DNA from: Novosphingobium capsulatum NBRC 12533
GTDB taxonomy: Bacteria; Pseudomonadota; Alphaproteobacteria; Sphingomonadales; Sphingomonadaceae
DNA length: 64,000 nucleotides
Direction of reading: 5' to 3'
Assembly: GCF_001598375.1 (NCBI RefSeq)
Contig: NZ_BCYV01000013.1
Span: 62,001-126,000, forward strand
In this document: in pieces, positions 34,816 through 44,951 of the stretch
Layout of the letters: each line of letters starts with the position of its first letter
Position numbering within the stretch: position 1 is the first letter of the stretch
Program-made: the position numbers and the translations under genes
Notes under the pieces: model-generated
The model's database searches: none
Seen by the model: the letters and a program-made list of their open reading frames with translations, nothing else
Told to the model about the DNA's origin: nothing

Positions 34816-35522
34816 CTTTGGCCCTTCTAGCCGCCGCAGCAAGCGTGACTGCCGGCGCTCCTACCCGGCTTAATCCTGTTGCCCTGTTCCTGCATGCCGA
34901 TATCGTCGTGCAGCTCGTGATGAGCGCGCTGGTTCTCGCCAGCGTGTGGGTGTGGATGATCATCGTGTCGTTCAGCCTGCGCATGGCCGGCGCGTCGCGT
35001 CGCTCCACCCGCTACGAGCAGGGTTTCTGGGAAGCGCGCGATATCGATGCCTACCACAAGGAAAACGGCAAGGGCGACGTGCCCGCCGCCCGCGTGGTGA
35101 CCGCCGCGCTGGCCGAATGGCGCCGCTCCACCGCCGGCAAGAATGTCGACCGCGAAGGCACGCGCCAGCGCCTGCAAGTGGCGATGGACAGCGCCGTGGC
35201 GGCCGAGACCGACCGCCTGTCGGGCCGCTTGAACTTCCTTGCCACGGTGGGTTCGGTCGCGCCGTTCGTGGGTCTGTTCGGCACGGTGTGGGGCATCATG
35301 GACAGCTTCTTCAACATCGGCGCGCAGGCCAATTCCTCGCTCGCGGTGGTGGCGCCGGGTATTTCCGAAGCGCTGTTTGCCACGGCGATCGGCCTGGTCG
35401 CGGCGATCCCCTCGGTCATCGCCTACAACCGCTTCAGCAACACGGTGAACCGCTTCGAGGCGCGCCTGTTCCGCTTTGCCGACCGGTTCCACGCCACCTT
35501 GAGCCGCGAACTGGAGCAGTAA
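34812..35522 (+). CDS. tolQ: Tol-Pal system proton-channel protein TolQ
   Basis: A 236-residue inner-membrane protein of the TolQ/ExbB/MotA family. Hydrophobic segments are at about residues 25-47, 140-165 and 180-205, with the conserved LNFLATVGSVAPFVGLFGTVWGIM block. With TolR it uses the proton gradient to energise TolA and to keep the outer membrane constricted during division. The ATG overlaps the ybgC stop. Confidence 0.95.
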   Translation: MTLALLAAAASVTAGAPTRLNPVALFLHADIVVQLVMSALVLASVWVWMIIVSFSLRMAGASRRSTRYEQGFWEARDIDAYHKENGKGDVPAARVVTAALAEWRRSTAGKNVDREGTRQRLQVAMDSAVAAETDRLSGRLNFLATVGSVAPFVGLFGTVWGIMDSFFNIGAQANSSLAVVAPGISEALFATAIGLVAAIPSVIAYNRFSNTVNRFEARLFRFADRFHATLSRELEQ

Positions 35523-35525
35523 GCC

Positions 35526-36041
35526 ATGGCCATGAACCTGGGCCAGAGCAGCGGCGGAGGCGGGGGGCGGCGGCGTCGTTCGCGTGGGGCCCCGATGGCC
35601 GAAATCAACGTGACGCCGCTGGTCGACGTGATGCTGGTGCTGCTGATCATCTTCATGGTGACCGCGCCGATGCTCACCGCCGGCGTGCCGATCGACCTGC
35701 CAGACAGCAAGGCCGAGGCGCTGCAGGAAAAGAAGAACGAGATCACGGTGAGCATGGACGGCCAGGGTCGCCTGTTCCTGGATGACCAGGAACTGGCCCC
35801 AGGTGAACTGGCCGATCGGCTGGCCGCCGTGCAGCGCCCCAATGGCGAGGCGCCGCTGGTCACGTTGCGGGCAGACAAGGCGCTCGATTATGGCCGCGTG
35901 ATCGCGGTGATGGGCGAATTGAACGCCGCTGGTTTCAAGCAGATATCGCTGGTCAGCAATGGCGTGGGTGGTGGCGGTGAACCGGCTGCTCCGGCGCCCG
36001 CTGCCCCAGCCGCCGCCGCACCGGCGCAGGGTCAGCCCTGA
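35526..36041 (+). CDS. tolR: Tol-Pal system protein TolR
   Basis: A 171-residue ExbD/TolR protein. A Gly/Arg-rich N-terminus (GGGGGRRRRSRGAP) is followed by AEINVTPLVDVMLVLLIIFMVTAP, which carries the proton-conducting Asp in the single membrane helix. The periplasmic domain ends in an Ala/Pro-rich tail that is not part of classic TolR. It lies 3 bp after tolQ. Confidence 0.95.
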   Translation: MAMNLGQSSGGGGGRRRRSRGAPMAEINVTPLVDVMLVLLIIFMVTAPMLTAGVPIDLPDSKAEALQEKKNEITVSMDGQGRLFLDDQELAPGELADRLAAVQRPNGEAPLVTLRADKALDYGRVIAVMGELNAAGFKQISLVSNGVGGGGEPAAPAPAAPAAAAPAQGQP

Positions 36042-36046
36042 CGCCC

Positions 36047-37087
36047 ATGGCCACGCGCGATCCTCTTGACCAATCTCCCGCTGGTTTGCGCCGGGAAGAG
36101 AAGCTGGCACTGGGCGTGGCGGTGGTGGCCCACGCGGCGCTGATCGCCGCGCTGACGCTCTCGCCGCCGGGCAAGTCGATCAAGCCGCCGCCCCAGCGCA
36201 TGGTGGTGACGATCGCCGACGACGTGGCCGACAAGGCCACCTCGCCCGAGCCCAACGCCCAGACCGCGCCCGACGTGGCCCCCGCGCTCGGCGAGCAGCA
36301 GCAAGCCGCCGAGCCGGAAACGGCGCCGCCCGCGCCGGTGGAAAAGGTTCAGCCTGCCCCTCCGCCGCCGGCGCCGGTGGAACGGCCGCAGCCCAGGCCC
36401 GAGCCGCCCCGGCCTGCGCCACCCAAGCCCCAGCCCAAGCCGCAGCCGGTGGTGCGGCATGAGCCGCGGCCGGAACCGCGCCCGCAGCCCCGGCCCGCGC
36501 CGCCACCGCCCAAGCCCGCGCCGGCCCGTCCAGCACCTCCACGCCCGGCGCCACCCCGTCCGGCTCCAGTTCGTCCGGCTCCTGAGCATTCCCCGGCAAA
36601 GCCGGCGCCGCGCCAGGCCGAGCATGCCCCAGGGCGGGACAAGCCAGCGCCCACCCCGCCGCGCAAGGCGCCCCAGGGTGGCGATCGCATCGGCAAGGAT
36701 TTCCTCGCTGGCGTGCCCAGCAACAGCAACCCCGGCGCCTCGCGCAATCCCCCCGCGCAGACCGCCGGACCCGACGTGCGCGCGTCGTTGGGCATGGCGC
36801 TGTCGCGGCAGATCAAGCCGCACTGGCAAGGGCCGTCTGGCGTCGAGGTGGACAAGCTCGTCACCGTGGTGGCCTGGAACCTCAATCCTGACGGGTCGTT
36901 GGCTGGAAAGCCGGTGATCGTATCGCAAAGCGGGATTACCGACGCCAATCGTGCCCAGGCCCATCGCCATGCCGAACTGGCGATCCGTGCGGTGGAACTG
37001 GCCGCGCCGTTCAATTTGCCGCCGCAGTACTACAACAGCTGGAAGCGCGTTTCCGCGTTTCGCTTTGACTGGAAGCTGTCACAATGA
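36047..37087 (+). CDS. tolA: TolA-like energy transducer with proline-rich spacer
   Basis: A 346-residue bitopic protein assigned to TolA by position between tolR and tolB. A membrane helix at about residues 20-40 is followed by roughly 160 residues dominated by Pro with Ala, Arg, Lys and Gln (PAPPRPAPPRPAP repeats), then a C-terminal domain (DVRASLGMALSRQIKPHWQGP, VTVVAWNLNPDGSLAG, VELAAPFNLPPQYYNSW) with a TonB/TolA-like fold. The spacer differs from the long Lys/Ala helix of enterobacterial TolA. Overlaps tolB by ATGA. Confidence 0.87.
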   Translation: MATRDPLDQSPAGLRREEKLALGVAVVAHAALIAALTLSPPGKSIKPPPQRMVVTIADDVADKATSPEPNAQTAPDVAPALGEQQQAAEPETAPPAPVEKVQPAPPPPAPVERPQPRPEPPRPAPPKPQPKPQPVVRHEPRPEPRPQPRPAPPPPKPAPARPAPPRPAPPRPAPVRPAPEHSPAKPAPRQAEHAPGRDKPAPTPPRKAPQGGDRIGKDFLAGVPSNSNPGASRNPPAQTAGPDVRASLGMALSRQIKPHWQGPSGVEVDKLVTVVAWNLNPDGSLAGKPVIVSQSGITDANRAQAHRHAELAIRAVELAAPFNLPPQYYNSWKRVSAFRFDWKLSQ

Positions 37088-38487
37088 AGCGTATTTCATC
37101 CGCTCTTCTTGGTGTCTTGCTAGCTGGCCTGGGTGCCGGCTCCGCTATCGCCCAGCAACAAACCCTGCCAGCCTCAAACGCGCCGCAGGCAGCGCCCACC
37201 ACCGCCGCGCCCGATGACGGCGGCTTGACCGGCTCGGTTACCGGCGAGGGCGCCTGGCAGGATCTGGGCGTGGCCATTCCGGCGTTCCCCACCGACAACG
37301 CCGTGCCAACGGCGGCCGATGGTGGCAACACGGCCGCGCTGGGCAAGAACCTGGCGCGGGTGGTCTATAATGATCTCAAGAACAATGGCCTGTTCAAGCC
37401 GACCGGCCCTGATGCGCTGCCGGGCATCGGCTATCAGGAAGTGGCCGCCCCCAATTTCAGCGGCTGGCGTGCGCGCTCTGCCGAAATGCTGGTGCAGGGC
37501 TTTGTGCGCGCCGCCGCCGATGGCCGGCTGACGGTAGGCTGCTATCTCTATGACGTGGGGCTGGGCAGCGAACTGGCGCGCCAGGGCTATGTCGTCCAGC
37601 CCGGCGATTGGCGCCGCGCCGCGCACAAGTGCGCCGACATGGTCTATTCGCGCCTGTCGGGCGAGAGCCCGTTCTTTGACAGCAAGATCGCCTACATCGC
37701 CGAAACTGGCCCCAAGGATCACCGGCGCAAGCAGTTGGCGATCATGGATTCCGATGGTGCAAACCACCGCTTCATCACCAATGGCCAGGCCACCGCGCTG
37801 ACGCCGCGCTACTCGCCCGATTACCAGCAGATCGCCTATCTGTCGTATCTCAACGGCAATCCGCGCATCTATGTCTATGATATCGGATCGGGCACGCAGC
37901 ATCTCGTGCTGCAAAGCCGCAACCCCACGTTCGCGCCGCGCTGGTCGCCCGATGGCAAGTCTTTGCTGTTCTCCATGGCGATTGGCGGCAACACCGATAT
38001 CTATCGCATTCCCGCGACCGGCGGTGAACCGGTGCGGCTGACCAATACGCCGGGCATCAACGTGGGAGGTTCCTACAGCCCCGATGGCAAGCGCATCGTG
38101 TTTGAAAGCGATCGCTCGGGCAGCCAGCAGGTCTATGTGATGAACGCCGATGGCGCCGACCAGAAGCGCATCAGCTTCTTCGGCGGCCGCGCGGCCACGC
38201 CGGAATGGAGCCCGCGCGGCGACCAGATCGCGTTTACCTGCATCTGCGGCAACCTGCGCGTGGCCGTGATGAACCCGAGCGGTGGCGACATGCGCTTCCT
38301 GACCAACAGCTGGCAGGATGAAGCGCCCACCTGGTCTCCCAATGGCCGTATCGTGCAGTTCTTCCGCACGGAAAAGAACACGGGCCATACCTCCATTTGG
38401 CAGGTCGATCTGACCGGCCTCAACGAACGCAAGCTCAATACCCCGGTCGATGCTTCTGACCCGGCTTGGGGTCCTGTCTTGCCGTAA
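37084..38487 (+). CDS. tolB: Tol-Pal system beta-propeller protein TolB
   Basis: A 467-residue periplasmic protein with a signal peptide (about residues 1-24, ending SAIAQQ). An N-terminal domain is followed by a six-bladed propeller whose repeats are visible as [48 protein letters not shown] and [11 protein letters not shown]. It binds Pal and TolA. An Ala/Pro/Asp-rich stretch after the signal peptide is longer than in E. coli. Confidence 0.96.
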   Translation: MKRISSALLGVLLAGLGAGSAIAQQQTLPASNAPQAAPTTAAPDDGGLTGSVTGEGAWQDLGVAIPAFPTDNAVPTAADGGNTAALGKNLARVVYNDLKNNGLFKPTGPDALPGIGYQEVAAPNFSGWRARSAEMLVQGFVRAAADGRLTVGCYLYDVGLGSELARQGYVVQPGDWRRAAHKCADMVYSRLSGESPFFDSKIAYIAETGPKDHRRKQLAIMDSDGANHRFITNGQATALTPRYSPDYQQIAYLSYLNGNPRIYVYDIGSGTQHLVLQSRNPTFAPRWSPDGKSLLFSMAIGGNTDIYRIPATGGEPVRLTNTPGINVGGSYSPDGKRIVFESDRSGSQQVYVMNADGADQKRISFFGGRAATPEWSPRGDQIAFTCICGNLRVAVMNPSGGDMRFLTNSWQDEAPTWSPNGRIVQFFRTEKNTGHTSIWQVDLTGLNERKLNTPVDASDPAWGPVLP

Positions 38488-38489
38488 CC

Positions 38490-38511
38490 GGTGCAGCCTG
38501 GTGGCTGCACC
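38490..38511 (+). terminator. Hairpin between tolB and pal
   Basis: A perfect 9-bp stem GGTGCAGCC (38490-38498) / GGCTGCACC (38503-38511) with loop TGGT, starting 3 bp after the tolB stop, followed by ATTTCTC. The T-content is low, so it is more likely a partial terminator or a processing/stability element that lets pal be expressed differently from tolB. Confidence 0.5.
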
Positions 38512-38575
38512 ATTTCTCAGCCCCCCGACGTTTTGTGCAGTGCAAAACTTTCTCATCCGCCCTGAGGAGAATATG

Positions 38576-39097
38576 ATGAAACGCACGCTTCTTACCGTAA
38601 CGCTTTTGGCAGGCAGCATTTCGCTGGCCGCCTGTTCGTCGAACTCGGCGAAGAATCGCACGGCCGCCGAGCTGCCGCCGCCACCGGCTTCGTCGACCAC
38701 CACCACCCCGCCGCCGCCGCCGAGCGGCCCGGCTGCTGGCAGCCAGGCTGATTTCGTGGCTTCGGTGCAGTCTGACACGATCCACTTCGACACCGACCGT
38801 TACAACGTCGATGCGCAGAGCCAGACGATCCTGCAGAGCCAGGCGCAGTGGCTGGCCCGCTATCCGATGAAGCGTGTCACCATCGAAGGGCACTGCGACG
38901 AACGCGGTACCCGTGACTACAACATCGCCCTGGGCGAACGCCGCGCCAATGCGGCCAAGAACTACCTGGTCAGCCTGGGCGTGGATGCCAGCCGCATCAG
39001 CACGGTCAGCTATGGCAAGGAACGCCCGATCGCCCTCGGCTCTGACGAAGCCGCCTGGGCACAGAACCGCCGCGCGGTGACTGTCACCGTACAGTAA
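38576..39097 (+). CDS. pal: Peptidoglycan-associated lipoprotein Pal
   Basis: A 173-residue outer-membrane lipoprotein. The lipobox SLAAC puts the lipidated Cys at residue 20. A Pro/Thr/Ser-rich linker precedes the OmpA-like peptidoglycan-binding domain ([44 protein letters not shown]). GAGGAG at 38564-38569 gives 6-base spacing to ATG 38576; ATG 38573 is a weaker alternative. Last gene of the tol-pal group. Confidence 0.95.
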   Translation: MKRTLLTVTLLAGSISLAACSSNSAKNRTAAELPPPPASSTTTTPPPPPSGPAAGSQADFVASVQSDTIHFDTDRYNVDAQSQTILQSQAQWLARYPMKRVTIEGHCDERGTRDYNIALGERRANAAKNYLVSLGVDASRISTVSYGKERPIALGSDEAAWAQNRRAVTVTVQ

Positions 39098-39218
39098 GGG
39101 ACAGCTTGCGCCGGGGGGCCGCCGGTGGTTAAGAGCGAATCCGTCTTAGAGGGGGCGCCTTGTGCGGCAACGGCCGTGCATGGCGCCCCATCCGCGTCAG
39201 GAGAAAGTGGCAAGGCCG

Positions 39219-39761
39219 ATGGCACGGCAAGGGCGATCAAGCGACTGGGGTTTTCCCCGCTGGCGCGGCTATGGCAGCGCGCGCGAGGCCGTGAACGTGC
39301 GCCTGTGCGATCGCGCCGGCTGCAACGAGCCTGGCAATTGCCCGGCGCCGAAATCGCCCAACAGCCCTGACCGCTGGTATTTCTGCGAAAAGCATGCCGC
39401 CGAATACAATGCCGGCTGGGACTATTTCGCAGGGCTCGACAAGGAAGAAGCCGCCGCGCGCGAGCAGGCGGAGCGCCGCACCAACGAAGGCTATAGCGAT
39501 TCGTCGTGGAAGGCCTGGGCCGGCCCTGGCGATGGCAGCCGCAGCCGCGACGAACTGCGCGCGCTGGAAGCCTTGGGCCTCGATCCCGATGCCGCGTTCG
39601 AAGACGTGCGCAAGGCCTGGCGCACTCGCGCCAAGGAAGTGCACCCCGACGTGCGCCCGGGTGATGCCCAGGCCGCTGCCGAATTCCAGAAGCTGCAACT
39701 GGCCTACGAAGTGCTGCGCGCCGCCGAAGAGCGCCGCACGTGGAAGGGGTCGGGGATTTAG
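39219..39761 (+). CDS. J-domain co-chaperone with N-terminal Cys-rich segment
   Basis: A roughly 180-residue protein. A C-terminal J domain (LRALEALGLDPDAAFEDVRKAWR, then the HPD tripeptide in AKEVHPDVRPGD) would stimulate a DnaK ATPase. The N-terminal part has Cys residues spaced like a small zinc site (LCDRAGC, NCPAP, FCEKH). This architecture is widespread in sphingomonads as a DnaJ-like protein of unknown client. ATG at 39219 follows AAGG; GTG at 39207 after AGGAG is a possible alternative. Confidence 0.85.
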   Translation: MARQGRSSDWGFPRWRGYGSAREAVNVRLCDRAGCNEPGNCPAPKSPNSPDRWYFCEKHAAEYNAGWDYFAGLDKEEAAAREQAERRTNEGYSDSSWKAWAGPGDGSRSRDELRALEALGLDPDAAFEDVRKAWRTRAKEVHPDVRPGDAQAAAEFQKLQLAYEVLRAAEERRTWKGSGI

Positions 39762-39787
39762 CCTGCTCTGGGGCGCAGGATACGGCC

Positions 39788-39994
39788 TCAGTTTTCGATT
39801 CTGCGGCCTTCGCGTGCCGTGCGCCGGCCCTCGGTAATGCCATAGGCGATGCCGCCAAGGCAGAGACAGGCTAGAAAGCCAAGGGCAAAGAACGTTGCGG
39901 GGTTGGGTCCAATCACGCCAGCCTTGGCAAGGGCTACACCAAGTGGCCCCAACGCCGCTGCTAATGCCAACCAGGCCGTCTTATTGTTGCGCAT
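39788..39994 (-). CDS. Small two-helix membrane protein
   Basis: A 68-residue protein with two likely membrane segments (about residues 6-25, WLALAAALGPLGVALAKAGV, and 31-52, ATFFALGFLACLCLGGIAYG) and a basic C-terminus (GRRTAREGRRIEN). ATG at 39994 has GGAG seven bases upstream, which supports expression and sets the start. No family recognised. Convergent with the J-domain gene and divergent from the acyl-CoA dehydrogenase. Confidence 0.65.
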   Translation of the reverse strand: MRNNKTAWLALAAALGPLGVALAKAGVIGPNPATFFALGFLACLCLGGIAYGITEGRRTAREGRRIEN

Positions 39995-40097
39995 GCTCTG
40001 TCTCCGAGGTGGCATCATGCTTGCCCGTCAGCAATGGTGTAAAGTGCTTTGACGCGATCGGCCAGCCCTGCCAATCCTGAGGGCAAGGAGAGCGCGC

Positions 40098-41279
40098 ATG
40101 GCCAAGGTTCGTTTCGATTGGGAAGATGCCCTGGGGCTGGACAGCCAGCTGACCACAGATGAGCGGATGGTGCGCGATGCCGCGCGCGCCTTTGCCCAGG
40201 ACCGGCTGCAGCCGCGTGTGATCGATGCCTTTGCCGCTGAAACCACCGATCCAGAGATCTTTGCCGAAATGGGCGCGCAGGGCCTGTTGGGCGTGACGCT
40301 GCCCGAACGGTTTGGCGGGGCGGGGGCCTCGTATGTCGCCTACGGCCTGGCCGCGCGCGAAGTGGAGCGGGTCGATTCCGGCTATCGTTCGATGATGAGC
40401 GTGCAGTCGAGCCTGGTGATCCACCCGATCCATGCCTATGGCTCTGACGCGCAACGGGAAAAGTATCTGCCTCGGCTGGCCAGCGGCGCGGCCATCGGCT
40501 GTTTTGGCCTGACCGAGCCCGATGCCGGATCAGACCCGGCCGGCATGCGCACCCGCGCGCAGAAGGTCGATGGTGGCTATCTGCTGAGCGGCACCAAGAC
40601 GTGGATTTCAAACGCGCCGATTGCCGACGTCTTTGTGATCTGGGCCAAGAGCGATGCCCACGGCGGCGCCATTCGCGGTTTCGTGCTGGAAAAGGGCATG
40701 CCCGGCCTTTCCGCGCCCAAGATCGGCGGCAAGCTGTCGCTGCGCGCCTCGGTCACCGGGCAAGTGGTGATGGACCAGGTCTTGGTGCCCGAAGAGGCGT
40801 TGCTGCCGGGGGTGGAGGGGCTGAAAGGCCCGTTCGGCTGCCTCAACCGCGCGCGCTATGGCATTGCCTGGGGGGCGATGGGCGCGGCCGAGTTCTGCTT
40901 TGCCGCCGCGCGGCAATATGGGCTGGACCGCCACCAGTTCGGCCGCCCACTGGCCGCCACGCAGCTCTATCAGAAAAAGCTGGCCGACATGCTCACCGAA
41001 ATCACCCTGGGTGTTCAGGCCGTGCTGCGGCTGGGCCGCATGCTGGATGAAGACGGCGCTGCGCCCGAAGTGATCTCGATCCTCAAGCGCAACAACGTGG
41101 GCAAGGCGCTCGATATCGCCCGCATGGCGCGCGACATGCACGGGGGCAACGGTATCTCCGGGGAATATCAGGTGATCCGCCACATGGTGAACCTGGAAAC
41201 GGTGAACACCTATGAAGGCACGCACGATGTGCATGCGCTGATCCTGGGCCGGGCGATTACCGGGATCGCGGCGTTTTGA
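40098..41279 (+). CDS. Glutaryl-CoA dehydrogenase-like acyl-CoA dehydrogenase
   Basis: A 393-residue flavoprotein dehydrogenase. The GCDH branch is indicated by [22 protein letters not shown] at the start, [36 protein letters not shown], and the C-terminal [18 protein letters not shown] holding the catalytic Glu (about 373). It would oxidise and decarboxylate glutaryl-CoA to crotonyl-CoA in lysine/tryptophan catabolism. AAGGAG lies 7 bases before the ATG. It overlaps the CoA-transferase gene, which fits glutarate activation. Confidence 0.9.
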   Translation: MAKVRFDWEDALGLDSQLTTDERMVRDAARAFAQDRLQPRVIDAFAAETTDPEIFAEMGAQGLLGVTLPERFGGAGASYVAYGLAAREVERVDSGYRSMMSVQSSLVIHPIHAYGSDAQREKYLPRLASGAAIGCFGLTEPDAGSDPAGMRTRAQKVDGGYLLSGTKTWISNAPIADVFVIWAKSDAHGGAIRGFVLEKGMPGLSAPKIGGKLSLRASVTGQVVMDQVLVPEEALLPGVEGLKGPFGCLNRARYGIAWGAMGAAEFCFAAARQYGLDRHQFGRPLAATQLYQKKLADMLTEITLGVQAVLRLGRMLDEDGAAPEVISILKRNNVGKALDIARMARDMHGGNGISGEYQVIRHMVNLETVNTYEGTHDVHALILGRAITGIAAF

Positions 41280-42469
41280 CCGGCACGGCCGCTGCGGCGC
41301 CGCCGCTCGCCGGCCTGCGCGTGATCGAATTCGCGCGCGTGCTGGCCGGGCCCTGGGCGGGGCAGATCCTGGCGGACCTGGGGGCAGAGGTGATCAAGGT
41401 GGAAAGCGCGGGCGGCGATGATACCCGCGCGTGGGGGCCGCCGTTCATCGCCAATCCCGATGGCAGCCAGGATGCGGCCTATTTCCACGCCACCAACCGC
41501 GGCAAGCGTTCGCTGGTGCTGGACCTTGCCACCGCGGCGGGGCAGGCGCAGGCCCGCGCGCTGGTGGCCGATGCCGATGTGGTGATCGAGAATTTCAAGC
41601 TGGGCGGCATGGCGCGGTTCGGGCTGGATTATGCCAGCCTGGCCGCGCACAATCCGGGGCTGGTCTATTGCGCGATCACCGGGTTTGGCCAGGACGGGCC
41701 CTATGCCGCGCGCGCCGGCTATGATTTCATCGTCCAGGGCATGAGCGGGATCATGGACCTGACCGGCGCGCCCGATGGCCCGCCGCAAAAGATCGGCGTG
41801 GCGTTTGCCGATATCATGACCGGCCTTTATGCCGTGATCGCCATCCAGGCCGCGCTGGCAGAGCGTGCGCGATCCGGGCGCGGGCAGATGATCGACATGG
41901 CGCTGATGGACGTGATGACCGGGGTTCTGGCCAACCAGGCGATGAATTATCTGGCCTCGGGCGTGGCGCCGGTGCGCATGGGCAATGCCCATCCCAACAT
42001 CGTGCCCTATGCGGTCTTTCCGGCCGCCGATGGCTGGCTGATCCTGGCGGTGGGCAACGATGGGCAGTTTGCCCGCCTTTGCGCGGTGCTGGGCCTGGCC
42101 ATGCAGCCGGGCTGGGCCAACAACCCTGGCCGGCTGGCCGATCGCGCTGCGCTCACCGCCGCGATCGATGCAGCGACAGTCACGTGGGCGCGCGATGATC
42201 TGCTGGCCGCCCTGGAGCGCGAAGGCGTGCCGGCCGGGCCGATCAACACCGTGGCACAGGCCTTTGTCGATCCGCAGGTGCGCCATCGCGGGCTGGAACT
42301 GGCCATGCCGCGGGGCGAGGGCGATGTGGTACCCGGCGTTGCCCTGCCGATCCGCTTTTCCCGCTCGGCACTGGCCACCCCGCACCCGTCACCGCAGTTG
42401 GGCGAGATGAACCGCAACCATCTGCCGGGCGGTTCCCTCGTGCGGCAAAATGCCGGGCCAAGTGATTGA
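41276..42469 (+). CDS. CaiB/BaiF-family CoA-transferase
   Basis: A 397-residue class III CoA-transferase. The N-terminal [33 protein letters not shown] and the catalytic Asp in [12 protein letters not shown] (about residue 150) are diagnostic. The start is a TTG overlapping the dehydrogenase stop (TTGA), so translation is coupled. With glutaryl-CoA dehydrogenase next door, a succinyl-CoA:glutarate CoA-transferase role is likely by analogy with the human SUGCT/GCDH pairing, but the substrate is an inference. Confidence 0.88.
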   Translation: MTGTAAAAPPLAGLRVIEFARVLAGPWAGQILADLGAEVIKVESAGGDDTRAWGPPFIANPDGSQDAAYFHATNRGKRSLVLDLATAAGQAQARALVADADVVIENFKLGGMARFGLDYASLAAHNPGLVYCAITGFGQDGPYAARAGYDFIVQGMSGIMDLTGAPDGPPQKIGVAFADIMTGLYAVIAIQAALAERARSGRGQMIDMALMDVMTGVLANQAMNYLASGVAPVRMGNAHPNIVPYAVFPAADGWLILAVGNDGQFARLCAVLGLAMQPGWANNPGRLADRAALTAAIDAATVTWARDDLLAALEREGVPAGPINTVAQAFVDPQVRHRGLELAMPRGEGDVVPGVALPIRFSRSALATPHPSPQLGEMNRNHLPGGSLVRQNAGPSD

Positions 42470-42540
42470 CAGCTGGTGCTATTACCGCCGATTCTGCGGC
42501 GCACGGGGATAGCGCGGGGGCGCAAGAGCATGGGGTTGCG

Positions 42541-42945
42541 ATGACGCGATATGGAATGGGTGCGGCGCTGGCTTTGGCGCTGCTGGCATGCCCGGCACTG
42601 GCACAGGCCAAGGGGCTGGGGGTTGAGGCCACCGGCGGCAAGGCCGATGGGCAATGGGGCGCCGAACTGGGCGCGAGCTACAGCATGGGCTTTGGCCCGT
42701 TTACCGTGCGGCCGGTGGTTGGGGCATTCATTCCCACGCAAGACGGCGCCAGCACCTCGATCTATGCCAAGGGTGAGGCAACGTTCACGATTCCGGCCGT
42801 GGCCGAACTGGGGCTGGGCGCGCGCCTGGCGCATGAAAAGGTGCGGGCCTATGCCCTGGCGGCCTTTCCGATCCTGCCCAAGTTCAAGCTGACCCTGCAG
42901 GGTGGCGAGCACTATGGCGCGGCGGGCCTGCGGTTTTCATTCTGA
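42541..42945 (+). CDS. Small exported protein, probable outer-membrane barrel
   Basis: A 134-residue protein with a clear signal peptide (about residues 1-23, [16 protein letters not shown]). The mature part alternates polar and hydrophobic residues in short strands ([56 protein letters not shown]) and ends in Phe, typical of small 8-stranded outer-membrane barrels. GGGG lies about 7 bases before the ATG. No specific family recognised. Its last 9 bases overlap the convergent glsA gene. Confidence 0.7.
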   Translation: MTRYGMGAALALALLACPALAQAKGLGVEATGGKADGQWGAELGASYSMGFGPFTVRPVVGAFIPTQDGASTSIYAKGEATFTIPAVAELGLGARLAHEKVRAYALAAFPILPKFKLTLQGGEHYGAAGLRFSF

Positions 42946-43911
42946 AGCGCTGCCCTGGCTCTGGCTTTGATCCTGGCCAAGGCCCGGTTCGAAGACCGAC
43001 CAGCCGGTGTGCTGCACCAGCCGCTCCAGCGCCAGGGTGCCGGCCAGCGAATTGCCCCGCGCGTTGAGACCGGGCGACCAGACGGCAATGCTGGCCACCC
43101 CCGGCGCGATCGCCAGAATGCCGCCGCCCACGCCGGATTTTCCGGGCAGGCCGGTGCGGAAGGCGAATTCGCCCGATCCGTCATAGTGCCCGCAGGTGAG
43201 CATCAGGGCATTGATGCGCCGCGCGCGCTGGGGTGACACCACGCTGCGCCCGGTATCGGGATTGCAGCCCCGCGCCATGAGATAGCGCCCGGCCATGGCC
43301 AGCTGGCGGCAGTTCATCGCCAGGGCGCACTGGTGGAAATAAAGGCCCAGCACCTTTTCCACCGGGTGGTGGATGTTGCCAAACGCGCGCATGTAATTGG
43401 CCAGGGCCATGTTGCGATAGCCGGTTTCCTGCTCGCCGCGCGCTACCTCTTCATCCACCACGATGCTGTCATCGCCGGCGAGCGCGCGCACGAAGCGCAG
43501 CATCTCTCCTATCGCCTCGCGCGGTTCATAGCGGCCGAGCAGGATATCGCTGACCACGATGGCCCCGGCATTGATGAACGGGTTGCGCGGGATGCCGTGC
43601 TCGCTTTCGAGCTGGACGATCGAGTTGAACGCGCTGCCCGAAGGCTCGCGCCCCACCCGTTGCCACAGCGCATCGCCCACCGCGCCCAGCGCCATGGTCA
43701 GGGCGAAGACCTTGGAAATACTCTGGATCGAAAAGGCTTCCTGCGCGTCGCCGGCCATGTGGCAGGTGCCATCGGCCATGACCACGGCGATGCCGAAGCG
43801 ATCGGCCGGAACCGTCGCCAGCGCCGGGATATAGTCGGCCACCGTGCCCTTTTCGGGGTGGTTGCGCATTTCGGCGGCAATCTCGTGCACGATGGCGCCC
43901 AGGTCGGGCAT
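42937..43911 (-). CDS. glsA: Glutaminase (serine-dependent beta-lactamase fold)
   Basis: A 324-residue glutaminase of the GlsA/YbaS family producing glutamate and ammonia. The Ser-x-x-Lys pair is in SIQSISKVF (Ser64, Lys67). Further blocks are [49 protein letters not shown] and [15 protein letters not shown] (catalytic tyrosine-loop and oxyanion region). GGGAG is 7 bases before the ATG. The Gln/Ser-rich C-terminal tail ([12 protein letters not shown]) is not conserved in the family. Confidence 0.95.
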   Translation of the reverse strand: MPDLGAIVHEIAAEMRNHPEKGTVADYIPALATVPADRFGIAVVMADGTCHMAGDAQEAFSIQSISKVFALTMALGAVGDALWQRVGREPSGSAFNSIVQLESEHGIPRNPFINAGAIVVSDILLGRYEPREAIGEMLRFVRALAGDDSIVVDEEVARGEQETGYRNMALANYMRAFGNIHHPVEKVLGLYFHQCALAMNCRQLAMAGRYLMARGCNPDTGRSVVSPQRARRINALMLTCGHYDGSGEFAFRTGLPGKSGVGGGILAIAPGVASIAVWSPGLNARGNSLAGTLALERLVQHTGWSVFEPGLGQDQSQSQGSASE

Positions 43912-44009
43912 GGCAATCTCCCTTTGGCAGCCTCCCTTTCACACCAGGCGGGGCCAGGGCAAGTTCGGGATAGCCAGCGCCCTGCTTAAGGGTTTATGGG
44001 GGCCGCGCC

Positions 44010-44870
44010 ATGGACCCGATCACTGTTGCCGCGCTCTATCAGTTTGCCCCCTTTGCCGATCCGGCCGCGCTGGGCGCGCCGCTGCTGCAACTGTGCGATG
44101 AGCAGGGCGTCAAAGGCACGCTGCTGCTGGCGGGCGAGGGGATCAACGGCACGATCGCCAGCAGCGCGGCGGGGATCGCCGCCGTGGTGGCGCATGTGCG
44201 CAGCCTGCCTCATTGTGCCGGGCTCGACGTGAAGTATTCCACCGCCGCGACGATGCCGTTTGCCCGGATGAAAGTGCGCCTCAAGCGCGAGATCGTGACC
44301 ATGGGTGTCGATGGGATTGATCCGCTGGCCAGCGTTGGCACCTATATCGATCCGCACGACTGGAACGCGCTGATCAGTGATCCCGACACTATCGTGATCG
44401 ACACGCGCAACGATTACGAAGTGGCCGTGGGCACCTTTGCTGGGGCAATCGACCCGCAAACGCGCAGTTTCCGCGAGTTTCCGGCCTGGTTTCGCCAACA
44501 GCGCGACGCCTTGCTGGGTGAAGGGCGCCAGCCGCGCGTGGCTATGTTCTGCACCGGGGGCATCCGCTGCGAGAAATCCACCGCCTTTCTCAAGAACGAA
44601 GGGGTGGATGCGGTCTATCACCTCAAGGGCGGCATCCTCAATTACCTGGAAAAGGTGCCCGAGACAGAAAGCCTGTGGCAGGGCGAATGCTTCGTGTTCG
44701 ACGAGCGCGTGGCGATCGGCCATGGCCTCAAGCCGGGCAGCCACGTGCTGTGCGGGCCGTGCGGGCGCCCGGTCGATGCGGCGGGGCAGCGATCGCCGCT
44801 TTATCGTGCGGGCGTGTCGTGCCCGGCCTGCCATGGCGAAGGCAGCGGCGACGCCGACGCCGACGCCTGA
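44010..44870 (+). CDS. trhO: tRNA uridine(34) hydroxylase TrhO (rhodanese-like, UPF0176)
   Basis: A 286-residue YceA/TrhO protein that makes 5-hydroxyuridine at tRNA position 34. An N-terminal acylphosphatase-like domain ([16 protein letters not shown]) precedes a rhodanese domain with [10 protein letters not shown] (active Cys181, second Cys187). The C-terminal segment has paired cysteines (CGPCGRP, CPACHG), a zinc-ribbon-like tail. Start ATG at 44010. Divergent from glsA. Confidence 0.92.
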   Translation: MDPITVAALYQFAPFADPAALGAPLLQLCDEQGVKGTLLLAGEGINGTIASSAAGIAAVVAHVRSLPHCAGLDVKYSTAATMPFARMKVRLKREIVTMGVDGIDPLASVGTYIDPHDWNALISDPDTIVIDTRNDYEVAVGTFAGAIDPQTRSFREFPAWFRQQRDALLGEGRQPRVAMFCTGGIRCEKSTAFLKNEGVDAVYHLKGGILNYLEKVPETESLWQGECFVFDERVAIGHGLKPGSHVLCGPCGRPVDAAGQRSPLYRAGVSCPACHGEGSGDADADA

Positions 44871-44951
44871 GTGTGGCTGCGCCCCTTGCCGAGCCGTGCC
44901 GCCAGGCGATAGCATCGCATGATACCGCAACAGGGCTGAGGATCTTTCCAG

